NCBI RefSeq assembly: GCF_000819845.1
Contig: NZ_CDCG01000037.1
Coordinates: forward strand, 511,945-563,799
Length of the DNA stretch: 51,855 nucleotides
From: Aeromonas enteropelogenes
GTDB lineage: Bacteria > Pseudomonadota > Gammaproteobacteria > Enterobacterales > Aeromonadaceae
Direction: 5' to 3'
Position numbers and translations under genes: made by a program
The notes under the pieces: generated by a model
Databases searched by the model: none
The model's input: only the letters and a program-made list of their open reading frames with translations
Told to the model about the DNA's origin: nothing
Shown here: positions 42,362 to 51,701 of the stretch, one piece after another
Position numbering within the stretch: the stretch's first letter is position 1
Layout of the letters: every line of letters starts with the position of its first letter

Positions 42362-44299
42362 GTGAAAATCGCCCATTACGCCACCCTCTCCTCCCTCGTC
42401 TTGTTGCTGGTTGCTGGAGGGCAGGCGTTGGCCCTGCTCCACGGCTGGCAGCAACTGGGCCAGAGCAATCTCGCCCAACAGCAGCATGAGGCTCGCCAGC
42501 AACTGATCACCGTCTCCCTGCAAGATACCCTGCGCGCCTATCTGGATAGTGGCGATCCGCAGCGACTCACTGAAGCGCAGGCGCTGCGCCAGCAAGCTCT
42601 GGAAAGCCTGACGGGACAACCCGATGCTCTGGCAGGGCCACTGCGCCAGCAGCTGGCAGCGATGGAGCAGCGGATCGCGCACGACTATCTTGCCGCCGGC
42701 AAGCTCTCCGGCAACAGCCAGTCACTGCTGCAACATGCCGAAAACGAGCTCGCTGGCCAGGCCATTACCCTGTTGCGTTACGCCGGTTCGGGCAACTCCG
42801 ACGAGCAAGGGTCAGTCGCCCGGCAATACCGGGAGGGAGCCGCCACCGTGCTGGCCAGCCTGCCGGGACTCGCCCATCTGCGCGAGCGTTACATGGCGCA
42901 GGGCAGCGACAAGTTGCTCGAGGGGATCCGCTTCGAACTGGACGCCCTGCAAAAACAGGCGGAGCAGCTGCAAGCCCTGCCTCTGCTTGGCCGCTATGAA
43001 GAGGCGCCGGCCGATGAATTCACCCTGGGTGAGCCACAACACCAGGAGCTGGGTGAGCAGCCCCGCAGCGAACTGCTGTCGCTGATCAAACGTTACCCAC
43101 AGGAACTGGCCAACAGCCGCAAGGCGCTGGGACAGCAACAGGCGGGCCGTCAGGCGATACAGGAGGACATCTTGCAGATGCTGCAGGCAACTGGGCAGAT
43201 GGGAGAACAGCTCGCCCAGGCGCGTCTGGCGGTGACCCGCCACCTTGCCACCATACTGGGTTCCCTGGCGTTGTGTCTGGTGCTGGTCGCGCTGCTATTT
43301 GCCCTGGTGCAGCGCCGCTGGCTGCTCAGGCCACTGCTGCGGTTGCGCAGCGCCTTCCTGCTACTGGATCAGACCGGCCAGGCCGATCCCCTGCCGACGG
43401 GGCGCGAGCGCAACGAACTGGCGGATATCGTCGCCAGCTACAACCGTCTGATCGGACGCCTGCAGCAGGAACAAAAACACAAGGCCGGCCAGCTGTCGGC
43501 GGTATCCACCAGCTTGCAGGGCATGGTCAATCAGGTCGATGAAATCCACCAGAGCACCCGCACCACGGAGCAGGTGGTCGACGAGAGCGGTCAGATGATG
43601 GGAGAGCTCAACCAGCTGGCCAGCGAAGTGCATCAGGTTGCAGCCGAGATAGCCCGGCATGCCCATCACAACGAACAGGCGATGAGCGAGAGCGAAGGGC
43701 TGGTCGGCAATATGCTGCACGCCACCCATCAGACCGGGCTCGCCATCGACGAGAGCGACGAGGCCCTGCGCGCGCTCAGGGGATCGGTCACCGAGGTTTC
43801 CGCCATTGTCGATGTCATTGGCCACATCGCCCAGCAGACCAATCTGCTGGCCCTCAATGCCGCCATTGAAGCAGCCCGGGCCGGTGAAGCCGGGCGGGGA
43901 TTTGCCGTGGTCGCGGATGAAGTGCGCACGCTCTCGGCCCATACCCAACGTTCCCTTGACCAGATCACCGACATACTGACACGGCTGACCCACTCGGGTG
44001 AGCAACTTGCCACCGTGCTGACCCGCATCACCAGCGAATCCGGCAGTCAGCGGGTCCAGGCCGAGCGGTTGCGCCAGACTACCCTGGCAGTGCGGGAAAT
44101 CGCCCGCAACACGGCGGTGATCGCCCTGCAGGGGGCGGACAACGCCAAAAGCCAGGAGCACAAGCTTGCCAACTTTGCCGACCTGATCGCCCGCATCCAT
44201 CAACATGCGCACCAGGTCAGCCAGCTGTCGGTCCAGGTTTCATCCCACATCCATCACCAGGCCCAGCAGATCCCCCGCATCCTCGGCCAGCAAGGCTAA
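42362..44299 (+). CDS. Methyl-accepting chemotaxis protein
   Basis: 645 residues. First membrane helix about 7-28, a large helical periplasmic region to about 290, second helix about 294-317, HAMP-like linker, then the signalling hairpin with [15 protein letters not shown] and [14 protein letters not shown] at 494-525. The periplasmic part looks like an all-helical bundle, ligand unknown. GTG at 42362 has AGGA eight bases upstream; ATGs at 42326 and 42335 lack ribosome sites. No C-terminal pentapeptide for CheR docking is seen (ends LGQQG). Confidence 0.92.
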   Translation: MKIAHYATLSSLVLLLVAGGQALALLHGWQQLGQSNLAQQQHEARQQLITVSLQDTLRAYLDSGDPQRLTEAQALRQQALESLTGQPDALAGPLRQQLAAMEQRIAHDYLAAGKLSGNSQSLLQHAENELAGQAITLLRYAGSGNSDEQGSVARQYREGAATVLASLPGLAHLRERYMAQGSDKLLEGIRFELDALQKQAEQLQALPLLGRYEEAPADEFTLGEPQHQELGEQPRSELLSLIKRYPQELANSRKALGQQQAGRQAIQEDILQMLQATGQMGEQLAQARLAVTRHLATILGSLALCLVLVALLFALVQRRWLLRPLLRLRSAFLLLDQTGQADPLPTGRERNELADIVASYNRLIGRLQQEQKHKAGQLSAVSTSLQGMVNQVDEIHQSTRTTEQVVDESGQMMGELNQLASEVHQVAAEIARHAHHNEQAMSESEGLVGNMLHATHQTGLAIDESDEALRALRGSVTEVSAIVDVIGHIAQQTNLLALNAAIEAARAGEAGRGFAVVADEVRTLSAHTQRSLDQITDILTRLTHSGEQLATVLTRITSESGSQRVQAERLRQTTLAVREIARNTAVIALQGADNAKSQEHKLANFADLIARIHQHAHQVSQLSVQVSSHIHHQAQQIPRILGQQG

Positions 44300-44315
44300 T
44301 CCGCACCATTCGCCC

Positions 44316-44347
44316 AACTCACTCCGCCATGGCGGGTGAGTTTTTTT
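44316..44347 (+). terminator. Terminator after the chemoreceptor
   Basis: GC-rich stem around 44324-44335 extended by a second arm (44316-44321 with 44337-44342) and followed by seven T. Confidence 0.85.
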
Positions 44348-44788
44348 GTATCGCAAAATTATATGTTGCATACGGGTTATACCCGCACCGGCATAACCCT
44401 GCAGGATACGCAGGTTCCACCACCCTGACGGCAAGCAAGAAAACGTTCTCATTGCCGTCATACGGGGGATGAAACGGTATGAGAGCGGCCGTCACGATTA
44501 TTTGCACTCGGTCATATTTTTGAAACTTGGTGGGAACTTTTAATTGATATTTCGCACCGCGAACGTACTCTTGAGTTGTCCGATAGCCAAGGATCGGAAC
44601 ACAAAAAACACAATTAGTGATGAACAGAGCTGCCCACCGCAGATGTGCCAAGACGTCGCGGCTGCAGACCAGATACAACGATTTTTTTGCCCTTCGGGGT
44701 TTTGATTGCAATGCCAATACCGAGCGGTAGGCCTGCTGCCAACTGCCGGAACAAAAAAGCTAAGTCCATAAAATCAGGAGCAATAAAA
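44348..44788. other. 441-base upstream region of chiP
   Basis: No gene is supported. AT-richer than the surroundings. Short dyads include CGGGT-TAT-ACCCG at about 44375-44387, CCTGC/GCAGG near 44400-44412, and TCATAC/GTATGA near 44459-44482. The right part holds the candidate NagC operator and probably the chiP promoter and a long leader. E. coli chiP is held down by the ChiX small RNA through its leader; I see no way to confirm that here. Confidence 0.5.
44546..44568. promoter_or_regulatory. Candidate NagC-type operator
   Basis: Perfect inverted repeat TTCGC-ACC-GCGAA at 44551-44563, flanked by A/T on the left, resembles the TATTTCG ... CGAAATA core of NagC/Mlc sites. It stands 226 bases before chiP, a known NagC target in enterobacteria. 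Confidence 0.4.
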
Positions 44789-46240
44789 ATGGAAAAAGTG
44801 ATCTTCAAGCGCGCCGCTTTGAGTGCCGCTGTGGTAGCCGCGCTGGTCGCCCCCGGTATGGCGTTGGCAGCCCAGGACATGATGAGCCCGGAATACGGCA
44901 AATCCTATGAAGCCTTCGTCAATGATTCCAAACTGACTGGCGGCCTCTTCTACTTCCAGCGTGATCGTCAACGCGTGGAAGGCCCCATGATGGCAGACCC
45001 TAACAATCCCGGCAAAGAGATACCGAATCCCAATACGGGGCGTTATAAATCCAACCTTAGCCATGCAACTGCCCAAGTTGCTCTTAACTTCAATTCTGGT
45101 TATGCCTGGGACATTATCGGCTTAGATCTGGGTGGATTTGCGGCCTATGACTTCTCCGTTGACGAATCAAATGGGGTTAACGAAGAAAACGAATTTTCTT
45201 TCTGGGGTGACAGCTGGTCACAAACCGATGGCGTACCTGAAAATGGTGCGAGCCTTTCCACTGCTGCCCTAAAACTTAAATTCATGGATGGTGCGATCAC
45301 CGCTAAAGGCGGTTACACCCAGCTCTACGTACCGGGTCAGATTGGTGTCAACTGGTCCTACCAGCCGGGTACCTACCGTGGTGGCCAGGTTGAAGGTAAC
45401 TTCGGCGGTCTCTACCTGACTTACGCCATTGCTGATGAGTACAAAGCCCCATGGTTTAAGAATACCAATGGGTTCTCCAAAGCTGGTAACTACGCTGGCG
45501 CAGACACCCAATACTCCGATGAAAACAAAATCGACTATATCCACGCCCTCGCTGCTCGCTACACCTTTGAAAATGGCACCGCCGTTACCGGTTCTTTCGG
45601 TCAGTCCGAAGGCTATATGGATAGCTACCATTTCAAACTGGCACACAAGTTTGACATCTTGGGTGGTTTGAATACCAGCTACCAATTCTATGGTTCTGAC
45701 ACCACTGGCAACAATGACTATGATGGCTTGGCATGGCAACAAGCATTGACCGCAGCATGGGGTATGGGCCCGTACGGCTTCCGCCTGGAAGGGATGTGGA
45801 CCAAAGCGGAAGGTGATATGGGGAACTATCTGCCCCGTTTGACCAAAGGCTATGGTAATTCCCAAGGCGCGAACGAAATTTGGTGGGATTCCCGCTCCGA
45901 CTGGAATAACAACAATGAGAAAGCTGTATTTGCCGGTGTAACCCGTACTTTGGATGACTTGGTTGGAGCTCCGGGCTGGACCGTTGGTGTGTCAGGGGCC
46001 TATGGCTGGGATGCTGAACACGGCACCGATCCGAACCGTAAAAATGGTGAGGAGTGGGCGACCAACTTCGACGTTATGTACACAGTTCAAGATGGCAAGC
46101 TGAAAGGTACCCTGTTCAAGCTGCACTTTACTGACTACAACAACAAACAAGACGAGATGGGTAGCTGGTACTATCCGAACATGTTCACCTCTGAGCGTGA
46201 CGTCAAGTTTCACATCATCATGCCGTTTACCATCATGTAA
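44789..46240 (+). CDS. chiP: Chitoporin (ChiP, OprD-like porin)
   Basis: 483 residues with a signal peptide to about residue 27. Blocks shared with E. coli ChiP include KLTGGLFYFQRDRQR, YKSNLSHATAQVALNFNSGY, NWSYQPGTYRGGQVEGNF, DEYKAPW, GQSEGYMDSYHFKLAHKFDI, EIWWDSRSDWN and the C-terminal SERDVKFHIIMPFTI. It lets chito-oligosaccharides cross the outer membrane. AGGAG precedes the ATG. The gene is less GC-rich than its neighbours and uses more A/T-ending codons, which may reflect high expression or transfer. Monocistronic. Confidence 0.92.
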   Translation: MEKVIFKRAALSAAVVAALVAPGMALAAQDMMSPEYGKSYEAFVNDSKLTGGLFYFQRDRQRVEGPMMADPNNPGKEIPNPNTGRYKSNLSHATAQVALNFNSGYAWDIIGLDLGGFAAYDFSVDESNGVNEENEFSFWGDSWSQTDGVPENGASLSTAALKLKFMDGAITAKGGYTQLYVPGQIGVNWSYQPGTYRGGQVEGNFGGLYLTYAIADEYKAPWFKNTNGFSKAGNYAGADTQYSDENKIDYIHALAARYTFENGTAVTGSFGQSEGYMDSYHFKLAHKFDILGGLNTSYQFYGSDTTGNNDYDGLAWQQALTAAWGMGPYGFRLEGMWTKAEGDMGNYLPRLTKGYGNSQGANEIWWDSRSDWNNNNEKAVFAGVTRTLDDLVGAPGWTVGVSGAYGWDAEHGTDPNRKNGEEWATNFDVMYTVQDGKLKGTLFKLHFTDYNNKQDEMGSWYYPNMFTSERDVKFHIIMPFTIM

Positions 46241-46258
46241 GCAGGCAATGATTGTCAG

Positions 46259-46292
46259 CAAACCGGGCCAGTCGGCCCGGTTTTCTTTTTTC
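46259..46292 (+). terminator. Terminator after chiP
   Basis: Ten-base stem AAACCGGGCC/GGCCCGGTTT with loop AGTC, followed by a T-rich run. Confidence 0.92.
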
Positions 46293-46347
46293 CGGCGCTC
46301 GGGCTACCATGCGCCTCGACTCCCCTCAGGTTACAAGGAAGGTTCTC

Positions 46348-47175
46348 ATGTCCCGTTTTGTGCTGATCACCGGCTGCTCCAGCGGCATAGGGCTGGCCGC
46401 CGCCAAGGCGTTGGGGGAGCACGGTTTCACCGTGATCGCCTCGGCCCGCAAAGCGGAGGATGTGACCCGGTTGCAGCAGGAGAGATTGCTGGCAGTGCAA
46501 CTTGATCTGGCGGATCCCGCCTCCATCGAGCAGGGGGCTGGCGCCGCGCTGGCATTGGCGGGAGGACGCCTCTATGGTCTCTTTAACAACGGTGCCTACG
46601 GCCAGCCTGGCGCACTGGAAGACCTGCCTACCGAGGCGCTGCGCGAGCAGTTCGAAACCAACCTGTTTGGCTGGCACCACCTGATCCGTCAGGTTCTGCC
46701 CGCCATGCTGGCGGCAAGAGAGGGTCGGATAGTACAAAACAGCTCTGTGCTGGGGCTGGTGGCCATGAAGTATCGCGGCGCCTACAACGCCAGCAAGTTC
46801 GCACTGGAAGGGTACAGCGATACCCTGCGCCTAGAGCTGGCCGGCAGCGGCGTGCATATCAGCCTGATCGAGCCCGGGCCCATCGACACCCGTTTTCGCG
46901 CCAATGCCCGCTCAGCCTTCCTGCGCCACATCGATCCGGCGCAAAGCCGCCATCAGGTCGCCTACCAGCAGACCCTGAGCCGGCTGGAGCGTGAAGGCGG
47001 CGCCCGCGGCTTTACCCTGCCAAGCGAAGCCTGCATCCCGCCGCTGCTGCACGCCCTCACCAGCAAGCGGCCGCGCCATCGTTACCCCGTTACTTTTCCA
47101 ACCCGACTGTTTGCGATCTTGCGCCGCCTGTTGCCAAGCCGCTGGCTGGACCGGATCCTCGCCAAATCGGCCTGA
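46348..47175 (+). CDS. ybbO: Short-chain dehydrogenase YbbO
   Basis: 275 residues. TGCSSGIG (8-15), Ser132, Tyr146-x3-Lys150 form the cofactor and catalytic sites; VSLIEPGPIDTRF-like and RYPVT ... RRLLPSRWLD at the end match E. coli YbbO, an NADP-dependent aldehyde reductase. The usual NNAG motif reads NNGAYG (80-85), a small variation. ATG at 46348 follows AAGGAAGG. Confidence 0.87.
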   Translation: MSRFVLITGCSSGIGLAAAKALGEHGFTVIASARKAEDVTRLQQERLLAVQLDLADPASIEQGAGAALALAGGRLYGLFNNGAYGQPGALEDLPTEALREQFETNLFGWHHLIRQVLPAMLAAREGRIVQNSSVLGLVAMKYRGAYNASKFALEGYSDTLRLELAGSGVHISLIEPGPIDTRFRANARSAFLRHIDPAQSRHQVAYQQTLSRLEREGGARGFTLPSEACIPPLLHALTSKRPRHRYPVTFPTRLFAILRRLLPSRWLDRILAKSA

Positions 47176-47258
47176 ACCGGGCAAGCAGCCCATCCAGGCC
47201 CTGCCCGACGCTCCCGAGCCGGGGCAAACCGCTGGCACGACGCGCACCGTCGTCTCGA

Positions 47259-47591
47259 TCAGTAGTGCTCGCCGTTGCTGTAGTAGGCGCTTTTCACCAT
47301 GGGGATCACCTGTACCACCACATAGGTCTGCTCCCCCAATGCTGCCTTCAGATGGCGGGTGATGAGCCCGGCTGCCGCGTCCTGCATCGCTTGTGGTCGC
47401 TCGAACCAGTGCAACTCGACGAAGGGTGAGCCCGTCTCCACCACGCCATTGCGCACCTGACAGCTGTCGATCAGCTCCATGGTGACAAACTCCGGCTTGC
47501 CGCCGGTCAGGGTGCAAAACTCGGCCAGCAGCGGACCACTGATCTGCTGCAAAGTGTCGAGGGAAATGGCGCGAAAACGAAAATGGGGCAT
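47259..47591 (-). CDS. DUF1904 family protein (tautomerase-like)
   Basis: 110 residues, beginning MPHFRFRAISLDTLQQIS, with the Pro after the start as in the tautomerase fold, and FVELHWFERPQAMQDAAAGLI and TYVVVQVIPMVKSAYYSNGEHY. DUF1904 members are of unknown function. AGAGG precedes ATG 47591. The 5' ends of this gene and the TraB gene face away from each other across 87 bases. Confidence 0.8.
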   Translation of the reverse strand: MPHFRFRAISLDTLQQISGPLLAEFCTLTGGKPEFVTMELIDSCQVRNGVVETGSPFVELHWFERPQAMQDAAAGLITRHLKAALGEQTYVVVQVIPMVKSAYYSNGEHY

Positions 47592-47678
47592 GGCAAACCT
47601 CTTGGTTATCTGAATGGAGGTCTTATCATAGGGTTTATAGTCATGAAGAGAAGCCACCCTACACACATAAGGCGCCCC

Positions 47679-48569
47679 ATGAAATTTCACCGCACACTGT
47701 TTTCCTTCCTGCTCTGCCTGCTGTTGCCGCTGACGGCCCTGGCCGACCCCGCTTTCTACCGGGTCAGCAAGGGTGATGAGCAGCATTGGCTGATGGGCTC
47801 CATTCATGCAGGCAAGCCCACGCTCTATCCGTTGCCCGAGCCTGTCGAACGCGCCTGGCAGCAGAGTCGCGCCCTGGTGATGGAAGTCGACATGAACAGC
47901 ATCAGCCAGGAGCAGTGGCAGGGGATGGCCTCTCTCACCCAGCTCAACGATGGCAAGAGCCTCAAGGAGTACCTGCCTGCCGAGCTCTACCAGCGCACCC
48001 TGATGGCGGGGGCCCGCTATGGTCTGGATGAGGCGACCCTCTCGCCACTGCGCCCTTGGTTTGCCGCCATTACCCTCACCCAGGCGGCCATGGCCAAAAC
48101 CGGCTTTGACAGCCAACTCGGCATCGATCAGCACTTTGCCGGATTGGCAGCCAAAGAGGGCAAACCCGTCGTCGGCTTCGAAACCCTGCTGGAACAGCTC
48201 GGTTATCTCGCCAGCGTCGGTGACAACCAGACCCTGATGCTGGCCAGCACCCTGGACGAGCTACCCATGCTCGAGAATGCCTTTACCGCCGTGATGAAGG
48301 CGTGGCAACAGGGGGATGAAGCCACCCTCATCAATCTGCTCAAGGAGGAGATGGCTCCCCCCGCCCTGCAGAGCTGGATGGAGCAGACCCTGCTGGCGGA
48401 GCGCAACCACAACTGGCTGAAAAAATGGCCTAGCCTGCCGAACGAAAGCTTCATCGTGGTAGGCGCCCTGCATCTTTACGGCGAACAGGGGCTGCTGGCC
48501 CAGCTGGAGCAACAAGGGTGGCGCATCACCCCCCTGACCCAGCCAACCGTGAAGCAAGGAGCCCAGTGA
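47679..48569 (+). CDS. TraB/GumN family protein
   Basis: 296 residues with a signal peptide to about 22. GSIHAG, LVMEVDMNS, LGIDQHFAGLAAKEGKPVVGFE, and FIVVGALHLYGEQGLLAQLEQQGW are the conserved TraB/GumN blocks, with the Gly-x-x-His and Glu residues resembling metal-dependent hydrolases such as Tiki. Function in bacteria is not settled. ATG at 47679 starts the signal; AAGG is nearby. Confidence 0.85.
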   Translation: MKFHRTLFSFLLCLLLPLTALADPAFYRVSKGDEQHWLMGSIHAGKPTLYPLPEPVERAWQQSRALVMEVDMNSISQEQWQGMASLTQLNDGKSLKEYLPAELYQRTLMAGARYGLDEATLSPLRPWFAAITLTQAAMAKTGFDSQLGIDQHFAGLAAKEGKPVVGFETLLEQLGYLASVGDNQTLMLASTLDELPMLENAFTAVMKAWQQGDEATLINLLKEEMAPPALQSWMEQTLLAERNHNWLKKWPSLPNESFIVVGALHLYGEQGLLAQLEQQGWRITPLTQPTVKQGAQ

Positions 48570-48690
48570 GAACGATCACAAATCGGCGTGGATGTTTAAT
48601 AACCATCCACTGAGTTGATCGGGATCATCTCCCTACGGATAAAGAGGTATTTATCATGCCTGTCATCAATCGGGTGACAGGAGCAACAAA

Positions 48691-48861
48691 ATGGATTTTT
48701 GGCTGGATCTGATGTTTGGCAACAGCGTGGGGCTGATGTCCATGCTGGTGGTGATAGGTACCTTCTTGCTGATCAGCTCTTATGCGGCCTACTTCATCTA
48801 CAAGGTGATGAAGTCGCAGCCGCCCAAGGGAGAGCAGCAGCCCCATCACAACGAGTCGTAA
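48691..48861 (+). CDS. DUF3149 small membrane protein
   Basis: 56 residues: a short amphipathic start (MDFWLDLMFG), one membrane helix about 13-40 (LMSMLVVIGTFLLISSYAAY), and a basic then His-rich tail. It fits the DUF3149 family, function unknown. AGGAG eight bases before the ATG supports translation. It stands alone between the TraB gene and smrA. Confidence 0.78.
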   Translation: MDFWLDLMFGNSVGLMSMLVVIGTFLLISSYAAYFIYKVMKSQPPKGEQQPHHNES

Positions 48862-48960
48862 CAACCCAGGGCGGCCGGCCCCGTCTGACCGCCTGTCCCG
48901 TTTTCCGTCCCGCTTCCCGCCGCTATAATGGCTCCCACTTTTTCTGATGGGGAGCCTGCC

Positions 48961-49542
48961 GTGTCTCATAACGACGAACTCTCGCTATTTCTGAATGAAG
49001 TGGCCGATGTCAGGCCCATTCGCAGCGATCATATCCATCCCCAAGTGGGCAAACCCACCCCGACCGAAGCCCAGTTGGCCCGCCGCCAGGCCGCCACTGC
49101 ACAGCAACTCGAGCTCGATCACCTCACCATGGAGGCGATCGAGATGCGCGATCCCCACGAGATCGTCGGCTTCAAGCGCGACGGTGTACAGGAGGGGGTC
49201 TACAAGAAACTGCGGCTCGGCAAATACGAGTTGCAGGCGAGCCTGGATCTGCACCAGAAGACCCTCAACGAGGCGCGCCAGGCTCTGGTGCAATTTGTTC
49301 AGGATTGCGAGCAGCGGGACATCCGTTGCCTGCTGATCCTGCACGGCAAGGGGGAGCGCAGCACACCACGCGCTCTGCTCAAAAGCTATGTGAGCGCCTG
49401 GCTGCCGCAGTTGCCGGCGGTGATGGCCATCCACAGCGCCGAACGTCGCCACGGTGGCAGTGGCGCCCTCTATGTGCTGCTGCGAAAGAGCGAGCGCAAG
49501 AAGGCGGAAAACCGCGAACGTCACCAGAAGCGCCTCGGCTGA
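48961..49542 (+). CDS. smrA: DNA endonuclease SmrA (Smr domain)
   Basis: 193 residues. N-terminal SLFLNEVADVRPIRSDH, then the Smr domain with LDLHQKTLNEAR (LDLH motif), LILHGKGERST (HGKG motif) and HGGSGALYVLLRKS. This is the stand-alone SmrA (YdaL) type with nicking activity reported in E. coli; MutS2-like fusion is absent. Start is GTG at 48961 with GGGAG seven bases upstream; an upstream ATG gives a poor extension. Confidence 0.9.
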   Translation: MSHNDELSLFLNEVADVRPIRSDHIHPQVGKPTPTEAQLARRQAATAQQLELDHLTMEAIEMRDPHEIVGFKRDGVQEGVYKKLRLGKYELQASLDLHQKTLNEARQALVQFVQDCEQRDIRCLLILHGKGERSTPRALLKSYVSAWLPQLPAVMAIHSAERRHGGSGALYVLLRKSERKKAENRERHQKRLG

Positions 49543-49656
49543 CCCGGCCAATCGGCAAACATGGCGCAGGGCGTCATGGCAGTGATAGCATCGAGCTGCC
49601 CCGATCATGCCAGGTACGGGGTGCATAGCATCAGGGACGATAACAAGGACAATCCC

Positions 49657-51135
49657 ATGTCATATCAAAAACTTGAACAACATCAGCAACAGCTGCACCG
49701 CTTCTCCCATCTCTCGGCCATCTGCGGCTGGGATCAGGCCGCCATGATGCCGGAGGGGGGCAATGAGGCCCGCGCCGAGGCCATGGCGGAGCTCGGTCTG
49801 CTGATCCACCACAAGCGTACCGCTCCCGAACTCGGCGACTGGATTGCCAAGGCCGAAACGGAAGCGCTGGATGAAGTGCAGCGCGCCAACTTGCGCGAGA
49901 TCAAGCGCCAGTGGCAGGATGCAAGTCTCTTGCCCGGTGAGCTGGTGGAGGCGCTGTCGCTGGCCGGCAGCAAGTGCGAACACGCCTGGCGTAGCCAGCG
50001 CAAAAACAACGACTGGGCCGGTTTTGCGCCAAATCTCGCAGAAGTCGTGAAACTGTCGCGGGAGGTCGCCTCCTTGCGTGCAGGGGCCCTCGGCGTGCGC
50101 CCTTACGACGCCATGCTGGCGCTCTACGAGCCCGGCATGACCAGCGCCCGGCTCGACGAGATCTTCGGCGATCTCGCCAGCTGGCTCCCCTCCCTCATCC
50201 AGCAAGTAAGCGAGCAGCAAAAGAGCGAAACCATCCTGATCCCGCAAGGCCCCTTCCCCATCGCCAGCCAGCAGGCGCTCGGCCAGGAGGTAATGGGGCT
50301 GCTCGGATTTGATTTTGCCCACGGTCGCCTTGATGTGAGCAACCACCCGTTCTGCGGCGGGGTGCCGACCGATGTGCGCATCACCACCCGCTACAACGAG
50401 CAGGAGTTTGTCTCCAGCCTGATGGGCATAGTGCACGAGACCGGTCACGCCCGTTACGAGCAGGGGCTGCCGCGCCACTTGCTGGGCCAGCCGGTGGCCG
50501 AGGCGCGCTCCATGGGCATTCACGAGAGCCAGAGCCTGTTTTGCGAGATGCAGCTGGGCCATGATCCCGCCTTCCTCGCGCTCCTGGCGCCACGCATTCG
50601 CACCCACTTTGGCGAACAGCGGGCCTTTGCACCGGCCAATCTGGCCAAGCTCTATAACCGAGTCGAGCCCGGCTTTATCCGGGTCGATGCGGACGAGGTG
50701 ACCTATCCGGCTCACGTGATCCTGCGCTACGAGCTGGAGCGCGACCTCATCGAGGGACGCATCGAGGTAGCGGACATCCCCGAGCTGTGGGATGCCAAGA
50801 TGCAGCAGTGGCTGGGCCTCTCTACCAAGGGCAACTACCAGAATGGCTGCATGCAGGATATCCACTGGACCGACGGCTCGTTCGGCTACTTCCCGAGCTA
50901 TACGCTCGGTGCCATGTATGCGGCACAATTGCGTTTCGCGCTGGAGAAGGAGCTGGGCAGCATGAGCAACCTTCTTGAGGCGGGCCGTCTGCCGGAGATC
51001 TTCACCTGGCTGGGCCGCCACATCTGGTCCCAGGGGAGTCTTCATGACACAGACGAGCTGGTGCGCCGCGCCACCGGCGAAGCGCTGAACCCGCACTGGC
51101 TGCGCCTGCATCTGGAACAGCGCTATCTGAAGTGA
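49657..51135 (+). CDS. M32 family metallocarboxypeptidase
   Basis: 492 residues of the thermostable (Taq) carboxypeptidase family. The zinc site is HETGH at 260-264 (GIVHETGHARYEQG), with a downstream Glu in GIHESQSLFCE as third ligand. DVRITTRYNEQEFVSSLMG and FIRVDADEVTYPAHVILRYELE are typical. It removes C-terminal amino acids with broad choice, cytoplasmic. ATG at 49657 has AAGGA upstream; an in-frame extension 32 codons longer is not family-like. Confidence 0.93.
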   Translation: MSYQKLEQHQQQLHRFSHLSAICGWDQAAMMPEGGNEARAEAMAELGLLIHHKRTAPELGDWIAKAETEALDEVQRANLREIKRQWQDASLLPGELVEALSLAGSKCEHAWRSQRKNNDWAGFAPNLAEVVKLSREVASLRAGALGVRPYDAMLALYEPGMTSARLDEIFGDLASWLPSLIQQVSEQQKSETILIPQGPFPIASQQALGQEVMGLLGFDFAHGRLDVSNHPFCGGVPTDVRITTRYNEQEFVSSLMGIVHETGHARYEQGLPRHLLGQPVAEARSMGIHESQSLFCEMQLGHDPAFLALLAPRIRTHFGEQRAFAPANLAKLYNRVEPGFIRVDADEVTYPAHVILRYELERDLIEGRIEVADIPELWDAKMQQWLGLSTKGNYQNGCMQDIHWTDGSFGYFPSYTLGAMYAAQLRFALEKELGSMSNLLEAGRLPEIFTWLGRHIWSQGSLHDTDELVRRATGEALNPHWLRLHLEQRYLK

Positions 51136-51155
51136 TGGCCTGACACTGTGACATG

Positions 51156-51189
51156 AAAAAACGGGGCAGCCTGGCTGCCCCGTTTTTTT
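51156..51189. terminator. Terminator between M32 peptidase and VOC gene
   Basis: Ten-base stem ACGGGGCAGC/GCTGCCCCGT with loop CTG, A-run left and T-run right, symmetric for the convergent genes. Confidence 0.93.
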
Positions 51190-51207
51190 ATCGCACGCCT
51201 GGCGGAT

Positions 51208-51609
51208 TCAGTGTGACTCGGGGGCCCCGAGAAACTCCCGCAACTGCAGGATGTTGCCTTCCGGATCAAAGGCATTACGCAGCACAAAGCCGGGGCCTGA
51301 CCACTGCTGAGGCAACAGGCCACCGCCGAGATCGGCTGCCTTTGCCTCCGCCCAGGCGAGACTCGGCACGGTAAAGAACAGCTTGATGGCACTACGCTCT
51401 CTCAGCTCGGGGGGCTGGCTGACCTCGATCTGGCCTGCATAGGGCTCCGGGATAGTGTGGAGCAGCAGCTGGAAATCGCCGTTCTCCAGCACCACCAGCT
51501 GCTCATCCTGGCTGAGAAGATCCATCTGCAACAAGGTGCGATAAAAGTGGGTCAGCAAACCGGGATCTTTGGAATAGATCAGGGCGCCGGCACGGGCAGG
51601 ACCAAGCAT
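51208..51609 (-). CDS. VOC/glyoxalase-like protein
   Basis: 133 residues. Two beta-alpha-beta-beta-beta modules of the vicinal-oxygen-chelate fold: ALIYSKDPGLLTHFYRTLL at the start and AWAEAKAADLGG, GPGFVLRNAFDPEGNILQLREF at the end. The final Glu of NILQLRE would be a metal ligand; others are not certain. AGGAGG supports ATG 51609. Substrate unknown. Confidence 0.85.
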   Translation of the reverse strand: MLGPARAGALIYSKDPGLLTHFYRTLLQMDLLSQDEQLVVLENGDFQLLLHTIPEPYAGQIEVSQPPELRERSAIKLFFTVPSLAWAEAKAADLGGGLLPQQWSGPGFVLRNAFDPEGNILQLREFLGAPESH

Positions 51610-51701
51610 GGGCAATCCTCCTTGTGTGTCAGGATCCCAGCTTGTCACAGTTGCCGGCCCGGTTCGACCTTTTCGTTGAAGCCGGTGCGGATGCCTTGTT
51701 G

